DNA from: Megascapheus bottae
Taxonomy: Eukaryota > Chordata > Mammalia > Rodentia > Geomyidae
Reading direction: 5' to 3'
Length of the DNA: 64,000 nt
NCBI GenBank assembly: GCA_024803745.1
Contig: JANJXV010000039.1
Location: 10,849,001 to 10,913,000, forward strand
The position numbers were made by a program, and so were the translations under genes. Positions 53,649 through 63,965 of the stretch are shown here, in pieces. Every line of letters starts with the position of its first letter. Position 1 is the stretch's first letter. A model generated the notes under the pieces. The model was given only the letters and a program-made list of their open reading frames with translations, had not been told where the DNA came from and did not search any database.

Positions 53649-53875
53649 TAGCCGGGCACTGTGGCTCACACCTGTAATTCTAGCTACTTACGCGGCTGAG
53701 GATAGTGGTTCAAAGCCAGCCTGGGCACAAAGTCTGTAAGACTCTCATCTCGATTAACCACTAGAAAATTGGAAGTGGTGCTGTGACTCAGGGGTAGGGC
53801 AGTAGCCTTGAGCTGAAGAGCTCGGGGACAACGCCCAGGCCCAGAGTTCAAGTCTCCCAACAGACAGAAAAAAAA
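53649..53875 (+). mobile_element. B1-Geo SINE, full length
   Basis: Head GCCGGGCACTGTGGCTCACA is the clearest 7SL-like start in the window. It follows the IDL-Geo copy in the same orientation. Confidence 0.95.
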
Positions 53876-54087
53876 AAAGAAATTATGCACAGGAGATTAG
53901 CAACAACTACAAATACAGCTGAGTAAATGAACAGCATACGGCCATAAAAGCTATGGAAGCTATTCTGTTTGTCTGTCTGTCTGCCTGTCTCCCTCTTTCT
54001 CTGCATCTCAATGTATCTTATTGTATTATACTCAGCCAGTCTCTGAGCATGAAGTTGATGACACGGGATGAAAAAGACCAAACAAAA

Positions 54088-54360
54088 TAAGCTAGGCACT
54101 TGAGCTCACAGCTCTCATCCCAGCGAGTCACAAGGCTGAGATTAGAGGATCACAGCACAGCTCTTGCAGATGTCTAGAAGACTCTTATCTCCAACGAACC
54201 ACCCAAAAACCAGAAGTGGAAGCTCTGGCTCAAGTGGTAGAGCAACATCCTTGAGGAATAAAGCTAAGGGACAGACAGCTCTTAGGCCCTGAGTTCAAGC
54301 TCCAGGACTGGCGCATGCGCATGTGTCTGCACTCCCCCTTCCCCCCCCCCCCCCCGACAC
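54088..54360 (+). mobile_element. B1-Geo SINE
   Basis: Full dimer to about 54313. It is followed by a CpG-bearing gcgcatgcgcatgtg and a run of 13 or more C at about 54333-54354. Confidence 0.9.
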
Positions 54361-54675
54361 ACACAAATAGTAAGTCAATCACAAATCAAGATGATTTGGG
54401 AAGGATATAGAAATGTAACACAAATTAAACAGCGATGCATCAAATTTCAGTCTCTTAAAATAGAAAAGCAACCTCTTTCCAAATATCCAGAGTACACAAA
54501 CACAATGGACCATTATTTGATTATAAGAGAGCCAGCACATAAGCAATGTTGGGGGAGATAAAAGCCATTCTGCCAGATATCTGCATAGGGCCTATGTGAA
54601 ATTAGATTTGCTTTAACAGAGAAGAAAACAACAGAAAATTCACAGAAGGAAAACCTTCCCCCCCCCTTTTTGTCC
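54361..54675. other. unique sequence, possibly old L1 3' DNA
   Basis: ACACAAACACAATGGACCAT resembles the L1 ORF2 C-terminal region, but flanking agreement is poor. Confidence 0.25.
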
Positions 54676-54679
54676 TTTT

Positions 54680-54765
54680 GTTGGTGGTGGAGCTTGAACT
54701 CACTGTCCTGGAGTCTCTTTGTTCTTTAGCTGGCTTTGAACCATGATCCTGGGATCTCAGCCTCG
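54680..54765 (-). mobile_element. SINE fragment, reverse
   Basis: Pieces of the Geo end and of the B1-like arm (agctggctttgaaccatgat) are joined by a deletion. Confidence 0.65.
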
Positions 54766-54787
54766 AGATAGGGAAAACTTTTTTTTT

Positions 54788-55015
54788 GATGGATCTTGGG
54801 GCTTGAACTTGGCTTGGGCGTTGTCTCTGAGCTCTTCAGCTCAAGGCTACTGCCTTACCCTTGAGCCAAGCCCCATTCCCCATTTTCTAGATGTGAAATG
54901 GAGATAAGAGTCTCAAGTCCTTTAGTGCCTGGGCTGGCTTTGAACCTTGATCCTCAGACCTCAACCTCCTGAGTAGCTAGGATTACAGGCATGAGCCACC
55001 ATGCCCAGCTAAGGA
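54788..55015 (-). mobile_element. B1-Geo SINE, reverse, full length
   Basis: Near-consensus B1-like arm ending gcatgagccaccatgcccag. Geo has lost part of the B-box side. Confidence 0.9.
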
Positions 55016-55438
55016 AAAATTTTAAAAAGGTGACTATTGCTCAAAATTAAGTGCAAATTAAAAGCAAAATGGCAGAAATAATTACACAAGGAAGAGAAGC
55101 AGGAAAGCACAATATTTGAAAACTAGACTCACCAAGAAATGATGAAAATAAGTAAGCCAAGCAGTCAGTTCACCAAGAAGAGAGAGAAGGGAACTAGAAT
55201 TTGCAAAAGAAGGCAAGAAAGCTGTGGGAGAAACACATCTGCCTAATAAAATAGCACTGTGAAGGCCCTCAACTGACAGGGGTTCATTTTCTCTGCAATA
55301 GCTGGAAGTGTTTGGGGTCACCATCAAAGGAACAGCTAAAGCTTCCTGTGAGCAAAGGCCTAAGGTGCCTTTGACACATGGCACTGCCTTCCCAGGAAGA
55401 ACGCCCAACCTAAAGGCCAGTGGCACTGAGGTAGAGAG
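55016..55438. other. unique sequence, no gene seen
   Basis: A-rich at first. The minus-strand frame spanning it (55082-55570) depends on the adjoining TTCC tract. Confidence 0.35.
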
Positions 55439-55439
55439 G

Positions 55440-55800
55440 TCCTTTCTTCCTTCCTTCCTTCCTTCCTTCCTTCCTTCCTCCCTCACTCCCTCCCTCGCTT
55501 CCTGTCTCCATTCCTTCCTTCTTTTCTGTCCTCCTTTATTTCTTGCTTTTTCTTGGGTTATCATCATCATTATTATTAAGTAGTTGTATAAAGGGATTAT
55601 AATTCCATACTCTTCCTTTCTTCCTCCCTTCCTTCTTTCCTTCCTTCCTTTGTTTCTTACGTTCTTTCTTCCCCTCTTTTTTTTCCTTCTTTGTTTGTTT
55701 TTTCTTTATCGTCATCATCATGTAGTTGTACAAAGGAGTTATAATTGCATAGTCTTTCTTTTCCGGTGATGATGATGATGATGATGATGCAGTTTTACAA
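55440..55800 (-). repeat. three tandem L1-end-like units with (TTCC) and (ATG/ATC) tracts
   Basis: GTAGTTGTATAAAGGGATTA, GTAGTTGTACAAAGGAGTTA and GCAGTTTTACAAAGAGTTGC occur in order at about 55580, 55724 and 55788. Each follows a (TCA/TGA/TTA) triplet run, and the first two are followed by CATA(G/C)TCTT and pyrimidine-rich DNA. Confidence 0.65.
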
Positions 55801-55854
55801 AGAGTTGCCGTTCCACAGTCTATCCACTTACCTTCCTAGCTTGCTCCCCTGCTA

Positions 55855-56030
55855 GCTTTCTTGCAATACTAGAGACTGAACTCATAGCCTCATAGCCAGT
55901 GCTGTACCACCAGGGCCACAATGCTTGTTTTCTCCTTGGGTGCCAGGTAAGCCTCAGATCACAGTCATCTGACCTCCACTCCCTAAGCAGCTGAACTTCC
56001 AGGCACATGTCACCATACTTAGGCACTCTG
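55855..56030 (-). mobile_element. diverged SINE, reverse
   Basis: ACTGAACTCATAGCCTCATA and gtgctgtaccaccagggcca suggest a decayed tRNA-type/B1-like dimer. Confidence 0.55.
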
Positions 56031-56579
56031 AGCTCCGTTAAAGGAACAAAGAAAACACACCTTCACAACATGAAGAAGCAACTGGATATAACCTTGCACA
56101 AAAAGAAACTTGGCACGCAAGAATACACTGTGTAGTTTTGCACAAATAATTCTCACAGGATACAACATGGGTGCCTTTTACCTGACAGGAGTAATGACCA
56201 AATTTGACCACGGAAGAGAAAGAACTTAAATAGACCATTAGCCACGAAGACAAAAAGGATAAACTTGTCAGAAAACTAACTAAAATATGCACCAAGCCCA
56301 GATGTTTGCACAGGTTGATTCTATCAAGCCTTCAAAGGACAGATGACACACGTGCTATTTTGACTAGTCACAAGCGTCAAGAGATTTTCTGAAAGTCGAA
56401 TCATATTGCCACCAAAACTTGACAAATGTGTTTTCAAAACCATCACAAAATCAGTAATAATCATAACCTTCATCAATTTGGATTAATTCCTTAAATTAAA
56501 AATAGTTTAGATAAGGAAATCAATCACTATGACTAATATTTTAATATTAGGGCAGAGAAAATTCCATAAGAATTTCAAG

Positions 56580-56672
56580 TTTGGCTGAGTGTTGGTGGCT
56601 CACACCAGTAATCCTGATTAATCAGGAGTCTGAGATCTGAGGACTGCACTTCAAAACTAGCCAGAAAGCCAG
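56580..56672 (+). mobile_element. B1-like arm, truncated
   Basis: Head gtgttggtggctcacaccag to cttcaaaactagcc, cut by the next SINE. Confidence 0.8.
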
Positions 56673-56673
56673 G

Positions 56674-56893
56674 CGCCGGTGGCTCACGACTGTAATCCTA
56701 GCTATTCAGGAGGCTGAGATCTGAGGGTCATGGTTCAAAGCCAGCCCAGGCACAAAAGTCTGTGAGACTCTTATCTCTAAATAACCATTGGAAAACTGGA
56801 AGTGGCACTGTGGCTCAGGTGGTAGAGCACTGGCTTTGAGCTGAAGAGCTCAGGGATAGTGCCCAGGCCCAGAGTTCAAGCCCTAGGACTAGT

Positions 56894-56929
<36 letters not shown>
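56674..56929 (+). mobile_element. B1-Geo SINE with (CA)n tail
   Basis: GCCAGGCGCCGGTGGCTCAC head, complete arms, tail CA at 56893-56929. One of the least diverged copies. Confidence 0.95.
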
Positions 56930-56931
<2 letters not shown>

Positions 56932-56962
56932 ACTTCATGTATAGATTTAAAAAAATCAATCA

Positions 56963-57137
56963 AAGCTGGGTACTGGTGGCTCATTTCTGTAATCCTAACA
57001 GTCAGGATATTGATTGAGTTTCAAAGGCAGCTCAGGCAGGAAAGTCCATGAGACTCTAATTTCTGATTAAGCAGCAAAAGGCCAAATATGGAGGTATGGC
57101 TCAAGTGGCAGAGTAGCAGCCTTGAGTGAAAAAATTA
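56963..57137 (+). mobile_element. B1-Geo SINE, 3'-truncated
   Basis: Head agctgggtactggtggctca. Geo stops at gcagccttgagtgaaaaaat. Confidence 0.85.
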
Positions 57138-57143
57138 CATTCT

Positions 57144-57370
57144 TAGCCAGGAATGGTGGTTCATGCCTGTAATCCTAGCTACTCCGAAGGCTGAAATTTG
57201 AGTACTGCGGTTCAAAGCCAGCTCAGGCACTAAAGAATATGAGACTCTTATCTCCAGTTAATCACTAAAAAGGGGAAAAGGGGGTCTGTGGCTTAAGGGA
57301 TAGGGCAGTAGCTTTGAGCTGACATCTCGGGGACAGCGCTCAGGCTGAGGTCAAGCTCCATGACCCACAA
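57144..57370 (+). mobile_element. B1-Geo SINE, full length
   Basis: AGCCAGGAATGGTGGTTCAT head. Geo has lost a little around the B box (aggtcaagctccatgacc). A (CT)n with few interruptions follows at 57383-57455. Confidence 0.9.
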
Positions 57371-57392
57371 AAAAAGTTACATTCTCTCTCTG

Positions 57393-57436
<44 letters not shown>

Positions 57437-57707
57437 AATCTCTCCCTCTCTCTCACGCACGGACGCATCAAACAGTCCTGATATCATTTTACTGAGTGCC
57501 TTTTCAAGTACATTTATTAGTCTACAAAAAAGGACAAAACACACTGAAGTCTGGATCTGCCAAAAGAAGAGGTGTAATTATTATTTACAGATGAAATGAT
57601 TCCATGCTAGAATACTTGGAGAAACGGATGGGAAAAATATATGTCTAAAGAAATGATAGGAAAGTTCAGAAAGGTGGTTATAAAATGAAAATATAAATCA
57701 TCAATAA

Positions 57708-58047
57708 CATTCCTGGGGTGTTAGTGACCCATGCCTATAATTAATCCTGCTTACTCACTCAGGAGGCTGAGATCTGAGAATCAAAATTTAAAGCTTCCCA
57801 GGCAGGGACGCTTGTAAGACTGTTACTGCCAATGAGCCAGCAAAAAGCTGGAAGTAGAGGTGTGGCTCAAGTGGTAGAATACCAGCTTTGAACCAAAAAT
57901 TCTAAGTAACAGTACTTAGTCTCTGAACTCAAACCACAGTGAAAGAGAGAGGGGGGGTAGGAGAGGGTGGGAGAGAGAGACAGAGAAAGGGAGGGAAAGA
58001 GGGAGAGAGAAGGAGAGAGAGAGGGTCAGGGAGGAGAGAGAAAGAGA
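57708..58047 (+). mobile_element. B1-Geo SINE with (GA)n tail
   Basis: Full dimer (57708-57945), then GAGAGAGGG-type purine tail to about 58047. It splits the L1 ORF2 fossil. Confidence 0.9.
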
Positions 58048-58474
58048 GAATATTGGGGTTGATGGAAACCTAGGGGCAAGCATGTCACAGAAGCCATTAT
58101 AATGACAGATGAAGCTAAATCTAAAAATCCTAAAACCTCACTATGATAAAAATATAAACAAAATCAAAAGGCATGTGACAAACCCAGGAAAAATATTTAT
58201 CACACAGATGACAGAAAAGGGCTAATTTCACTAATATATAATAAGCTCTTGCAAATCAGTGAGAAAGATATCAATCATTCAATAGAGAGAGAGGGGGAAA
58301 AAGAATGGGCAAGTGATAGGAGAAACCAGCCCACAGAGGAAGCAAGAGAAATGAGCTCTCAGCATATGGGGAAACGCTCTGTGTCACTCACAAAGACGTG
58401 CAAGAAAAAACAACCAGACACGATCAGATGGGAAAAGGCTCCATCTCAGAGGAGCACTGCATTTTGTAAGCAAT

Positions 58475-58738
58475 GAATAGAAGAATGTCTTCCTTCCCCT
58501 CCTCCCTGTCCTTTTCGTCCCCCACTCTCTTCCTCCCTTCTCCCTCTTTTCCTCCTCCCTCCTCCTCTTCTTCTTTTGCTTTTCCTCTCCTCCTCATCTT
58601 CATCCTCTCTTCCTCTTCTTCTCTTCCTCTTTCTCCCTCTCTGCCTCCTTCATCTCCTTTTTCCTCTGCTTCACCTGGTCCTACATCTTATTGCTCCCTC
58701 CCTCCCTCCCTTTCTGCCTTCCTCCAAAGGCAGTAGCA
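58475..58738 (-). repeat. polypyrimidine tract
   Basis: CCTCC/CTTCTT-rich for about 260 bp directly after the L1 fossil. Ser/Pro/Leu-only frames are artefacts. Confidence 0.85.
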
Positions 58739-58744
58739 AGTTAC

Positions 58745-59045
58745 AGGTTATACTTAATACACTATTATATATATAATATATATATATAACCTACATAAAA
58801 ATCAAATTGTTCATATGGCGCATCTAATATGCCCATATATATGGTTTATCGCATAGTATGTTAGATATACCATATTAGATATACCATATTATATATCAAA
58901 ATGTTATAATATATTATGCATCATATATACCACACATATGATATATAATATGTAGTATTCTATATGGTATATAATATACAATATCTAGTATTAAATATAT
59001 ATTATATTATTAGCTATCTAATAGTATGATAGATGTACCATACAC
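58745..59045. repeat. AT-rich quasi-palindromic region
   Basis: Repeated ATACCATATTA and TATGGTATATAAT strings occur in both orientations. Several short self-complementary runs of TA. Confidence 0.8.
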
Positions 59046-59179
59046 ATATACATACATCTATAAACTCAAATTACTCACTGGTTGGGGAAATTATAGCCTA
59101 TATCTACCAAAGAATTAGAAACTCCCAGCAGTTATGAATAAAGTATGAAGTATTTTCAAAGCTATACAAACAAATACAC

Positions 59180-59522
59180 AGTGTAGCACCATGGATGAGA
59201 TAGATACTGTCCTCCAAAGGCCTTGTATGCTAAAAGCCTTTCAACACTACTGGGTATTATTCTAACTTCTAAGAGGAGTGGCCTAACAGGAGGAAGTTAG
59301 GTTATGGGGGTGTGTCCTGGAAGGGGACTGTGGGATCTCGGCCCCACCTCTCTTGCCCTGTTCTTCCTGCATTCTGTTCTTCCCTTGTGTTTCCATCATG
59401 ATGCTTAGCCTTGTCATAGGCCTGAAGAAACCACAGACTGGAACTGCAAACCCATATATGCTTGTTTTCCCACAAAATGAGTTACTAATATGTGTGTCAT
59501 AGCAAGCTGGCTAACACATAAA
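59180..59522 (+). mobile_element. MaLR-like LTR
   Basis: GAGGAGTGGCCTAACAGGAG, ggttatgggggtgtgtcctg and a closing tgtcatagcaagctggctaa parallel the LTR at 11425-11880. Confidence 0.55.
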
Positions 59523-59582
59523 GCAAAGTGTATAACAATATATATGGCGGGTTTCGATCTGTGATTAAAAATTAGTATATGG

Positions 59583-59760
59583 GGGCTGGGAATATGGCTT
59601 AGTGGTAGAGTGCTTGCCTAGTATGTATGAAGCGCTGGGTTCAAGTCCTCAGAAAAAGCCAGACGTGGTGCTGTGGTTCAAGTGGTAAAGTGCTAGCCTT
59701 GAGCAAAAGAAGCTCAGGGACAGAGCGGAGGCCTTGAATTCAAGCCCCAAGACTGGCAAA
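59583..59760 (+). mobile_element. IDL-Geo SINE, full dimer
   Basis: GGGGGCTGGGAATATGGCTT start; near-consensus Geo. Flanks AAAAATTAGTATAT and GAAAATTTGTACAT may be a diverged target-site duplication. Confidence 0.95.
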
Positions 59761-59951
59761 ATGAAAATTTGTACATAGACATATTCATTTGTATAGTAAA
59801 TATACACACTGACTATTCTGCTTTTATAGCGATGCCCTTTTCTACAATGTTGATCAGCACAGACTGAAACAAAGAAAAACTCCCTAAGTATGAAAATACA
59901 CAGGATACATACCAAGTGGACAGAAAATCATTTCAAAGCTTGACACCCACT

Positions 59952-60160
59952 GGTGGACCATGCCTTAACCTTATCTACCCTGATGGCTGCGATCTAGGCT
60001 GGGAGTTAGAGGCTAGTCCTGGTAGAAAAGTCTGAGAAATCCTACCTCCAATTAACCAGTAAAAAAGTAAGGTTGCAGGTATGGCTCAAGTAGCAGAGAT
60101 CAGCTAGGAAAGCAAGCAGAGCCAATTCAGGAGTTCAAACCCTAGCGCTGGAATAAAAAG
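59952..60160 (+). mobile_element. B1-Geo SINE, diverged
   Basis: Left arm loosely conserved; Geo shortened (gtatggctcaagtagcagag, aggagttcaaaccctagcgc). Confidence 0.8.
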
Positions 60161-60495
60161 CGATTTGTAAAGTTGCTCCCAATACCCAAATCTATGGCAA
60201 TTAGGCAAAGAAAAATACTGATAGCTATGACTTTATCATCTCTAAGACAAAACGAGTTATCAGTGAGTCCATACGGACACAGACTTGGAAAACTGATTGT
60301 TGAGACTAAACTTTTCTTCACAGAAGAATTTCTTACTTAAGAAACACAGGTATGAAGATTTGCATAGAATTTCACCATCATCATTGCTCCAGGAGATCAA
60401 CCAGTGGATCTACAGAAAGGATTTCTGCAGTCTCAAAATACCTCCCCACAGATACTGCAATTTCTTTCTTGTTGGCATTATCATCATTCCTTTTG
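60161..60495. other. unique sequence, no gene seen
   Basis: AT-moderate. No repeat or exon is identified. Confidence 0.35.
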
Positions 60496-60497
60496 TG

Positions 60498-60765
60498 CCA
60501 GTACTTAGGACTTGAATTCAGTGCCTCGCTCTTGCCTCTGAGCTTTTGTGCTCAAGGCTAGTGCTCTATCAATTGAGTCATAGCTTCACTTCTGGATATT
60601 TTTATTCTTGTCTTTAAATAAAAATTGGTGGTTCATTGCAGAGAAGAGTCTCACAGACTTTCCTACCTGGACTGGCTTCAAACATGGATTCTTAGACCTC
60701 AATCTCCCAGTCTGAGTAGCTAAGATTACAGGCATGAGCCACTGGCCCCTGGCCTTTTTTTTTTC
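60498..60765 (-). mobile_element. B1-Geo SINE, reverse
   Basis: Full reverse dimer with an extra AT-rich insertion near 60598-60625. The head side ends ccactggcccctggcc. Confidence 0.9.
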
Positions 60766-60949
60766 TTTTTTCTTTTTGGTATTATCTTTAAAAAGAAGAG
60801 CACAATGCATCTTTATCAAGGTCATTCTTTCCATTGTTCTCCATCTCTCCCAATCCCACCCCTCCCCTCAATTTTCCTCTTTACATAGGCTATACATTAA
60901 ATTTTATAACTCCCCACAGATATAATATTTTTTGTCACAAAGGCTAAAA

Positions 60950-61780
60950 TAATGGCTTTATAGCAGAGACCTAGGAGGTGCCATTTCAGATGAGAACTGG
61001 ACTGGGACCATCCGCAGCCTCCTGTATCTCCAGATTCAACCTGCTAATAGAATTCAGCCTCTCTCCAATGTCGTTCTTACACTGAATTCATAGCTTGAAT
61101 CGAATTGTGAGAAAATAGCAAACCCAAACTGAGAGGCATTCTTACAAAACAACTGGCCATTCCATTGCCAAAGTATCAAGGTCAGGAACGGAGAAGGAAA
61201 GACTAAGGAAGAGGCTCCAGAGACACCACAACAGAATGCCATGTGGGATGTTGGTTGGATTCTAGCCCAGGAAAAAAAAAGGACATTAGTGGGGACACTG
61301 GTGAAACTCGAACAAGGTCTGCAGATTAATTAATAATAGTGTATCAAGGTTAATTTTCTGGCTTTGATCATCCAAACGAAAAGAAATGTAAAGATGTGAG
61401 TGTTTAGCAAACCTGGGGGAAGGGTGGCAGAGAATTTTGTATTATCTTTTGGCAGTTCCTTTTGCAAGTCTGCTAGTGTTTTAAAATACCAAGTTTTCAA
61501 AGTAGCCCTCCTCTCCCCCCACTACAGTTTTAGAAAATTTAAAAACATTCTCCCTGGATGTCCCAAGTGGATAAACATTTATTTATCATTTATTAATGAC
61601 ACAAAGTAATCGACACATCTTTAAGTCATTCTGTCAAAGTGGAAAATGCCAGCAATACTTTTCTTCTGGGACATGTTCAGCCAAGACAGATTCACCAACC
61701 TGTTTTCTACTTGGAGATTTTGGGGCGATGCAAGTAAATATCTCTGTTTGCTAAAGACTTGGCAGTACCTCAAGATTTAG
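60950..61780. other. candidate enhancer-like conserved block
   Basis: Unique and AT-rich. TCAAGGTCA (nuclear-receptor extended half-site) lies at 61176-61184, ATTAATTAAT at 61325-61334 and CTTTGATCA (TCF/LEF-like) at 61362-61370. There are no SINEs over 800 bp. Function is inferred from motifs. Confidence 0.45.
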
Positions 61781-61782
61781 AC

Positions 61783-62010
61783 TAGTTGTGCTGGGTGCCA
61801 GTAGCTCATATCTGTCATCCTAGCTACTTAGAAGCCTGAAATCTGAAGATCATGGTTCAAAGCCAACTTGGGCATGAAAATCTGAGACTCCAATTAACCA
61901 GCAGAAAACTGGAAGTGGTACTGTGGCTCAAGTGTTAGAGCACTAACCTTGAGCTGAAAAGCTAAGGAACAATGCCCAGGCCCAGAGTTCAAGGCTTACG
62001 ACCCATCAAA
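61783..62010 (+). mobile_element. B1-Geo SINE, full length
   Basis: Head gtgctgggtgccagtagctc; Geo GTGGCTCAAGTGTTAGAGC to agagttcaaggcttacg. Confidence 0.9.
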
Positions 62011-62197
62011 AAATAATTTTAGACCAGTCACTTTGGGATAGAAATACTGGGCATAGAGCTACGAGAATATGTTTGAGCTCTAACCTGAAGCTGCAATATC
62101 TGTATCCATCCATTCCAGCATCAGATGCTTCACTTCTTTGCTCTCTGCTTGAATGACTGGAAAGTAATTCACCTGTGCACAATTTCTATTTTGTTGA

Positions 62198-62246
<49 letters not shown>

Positions 62247-62468
62247 CTGGGACTTGAACTCAGGGCTTGGACCCTGTCCCTTAGCTTTTTAGGCTCAAGG
62301 TTGATGCCACACCTCTTGAGCCACAGCTCCACTTCCAACTGTTTTCATGGTTAGTTAGAGATAAAGGTCTCATAGGTTTTTCTGGCCTGAGTTGACTTCT
62401 GTCCATGATCCTTAGATCTCAGCCTCCTGAGTACCTAGCATTGTAGGTGTGAGCCACCAGTGCCGGGC
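62198..62468 (-). mobile_element. B1-Geo SINE, reverse, with (CA)n tail
   Basis: GT run 62198-62244 is the CA tail. The dimer is complete to gccaccagtgccgggc. Confidence 0.95.
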
Positions 62469-63315
62469 TCTGATTTTCTTCTCTGAATGCACAAGATGTT
62501 ACCAAATGCAACTTTGCTCTAAGGGTAAAACAAAGCTGCATTTAGCAACACTAAGGCCTAAAGATGGAGGTTCAAATCCCATTTTGGAAAATAAACCATG
62601 GCTGAATCCACGAGACCCATCCCCAATCTGGTGTGCAAACTCAGGAAGCTGGGAAACTGAAATACATATCTGGAAAAGTCTAGGCCTGAATGTCAGGAGA
62701 AGTTCAACTTGTAGGACCCTTGACTCCTGGCTCCTGGGGCAGCCACCCATTCAGGCTTAAAAGATGAAAATTATTTTGACAAAAAAAAAACAAGGCCAAA
62801 GGCCATAGGCATATATTTGCAGAAAATTATTGACATAAATGTGCCACCGACCTAGCCAATCAGAAAGTAATTTTCTAAACACTATTATTAAACAGAAGGG
62901 CAATTACTTTAAGTACTGGGGGAAAAATGTCAGGGTCATCCATGAATTTTGTGGGTATCACACTTTATTTGACATACAGTGGATCAATGACTCCAAGGAA
63001 ATTTATTCAGAAATAAAATGACCCATGCCACCAACCTCAAAGTTAACCCTCTACACAATCAACTGATGGCCCATATGGGGATGGAGGAAGAATGTCCGTT
63101 GATTTCCACTAATGAAGGGTCTTCAGAAAAACAGCCAAAGCTCTTTGGAAATGGAAGCAGGAGAGTAATTAGGATCATGTACAAGTAAAGAAATATGGGG
63201 CTTATTTTTATGGCTACATAGTAGAGAGAACTTCTTTTTTATTTTGGTCTTTTGTGGATTGAACAGAATAGAGAGTTTTCCTGCAAGGGCAGATTCATTT
63301 GTTTATTTTTTTTTC
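62469..63315. other. unique block, candidate conserved element at 62760-63180
   Basis: AT-rich parts (cagaaaattattgacataaa, gaaagtaattttctaaacac, gcaattactttaagtactgg) look enhancer-like. No gene. Confidence 0.35.
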
Positions 63316-63317
63316 TT

Positions 63318-63555
63318 TTTCTCAGTCGTATGGCTTGGACTTGGGGTTTGAGGCCCTGTCCCTGAGCTTTTCCCCTCAAGGCTAGAACTCTACCACCTTG
63401 AGCCATAGTGTCACTTCCAGTTTTCTGTTGGTTCATTGGAGATAAGAGTCTCATGGACTTTCCTACCCAGGCTGGCTTTGAACTGGGATCCTCAGATCTC
63501 AGCCTCCTGAGTAGCTAGGATGACAGGCGTGAGCCACTGGCCCCTGGCTTAAGGG
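63318..63555 (-). mobile_element. B1-Geo SINE, reverse, full length
   Basis: Clean B1-like arm (cctgagtagctaggatgaca) and slightly diverged Geo. Confidence 0.95.
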
Positions 63556-63709
63556 CAGATTTGGGGTGATAGCTCCTCATAAGCAGATTGGCCTTGGGTT
63601 TTTCCATTGCCATGTTCCCCCAAACATACCCACCAATGACTGATTGCCACATATGTACAGGTAGGTAGAGGAGAGAGACCCCAAGATCTTACTTTTCATC
63701 CCCTGGGTT

Positions 63710-63712
<3 letters not shown>

Positions 63713-63763
<51 letters not shown>
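63713..63763. repeat. (AT)25 microsatellite
   Basis: Uninterrupted AT run of about 50 bp, in unique DNA that otherwise holds nothing I recognise (63556-63965). Confidence 0.95.
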
Positions 63764-63766
<3 letters not shown>

Positions 63767-63965
63767 GAGATGGCCACAGAGCCTTTTCCATCCAGAAAAT
63801 ATTTGTAGGTAGCTAGCAAAGGCTCAAAGGCCCCCTCCCTGTGGGATTTTCCTTTTCCCCAATTCTGTCCCACTAATAAACTTTCTGTTTTGCATCAGCA
63901 ATCTGTTCCTTAAATGACAGAAAAGGCAGAATGTGACAAAAATGTGTATACGCTTTCAAAACAAA

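Larger units (their letters stand above)
56190..58460 (+). mobile_element. L1 ORF2 fossil in three pieces, split by SINEs
   Basis: Piece 1 (about 56190-56575) follows L1 ORF2 order: acttaaatagaccattagcc, cacaggttgattctatcaag, ccaaaacttgacaaatg, atcaatttggattaattcc. Piece 2 (57460-57705) has the region around the YADD motif (attatttacagatgaaatga, FADD decayed to FTDE). Piece 3 (58050-58460) has the downstream ORF2 part (gggctaatttcactaatata, catatggggaaacgctctgt). Stops and gaps abound; it is inactive. Five SINEs fill the gaps. Confidence 0.75.
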
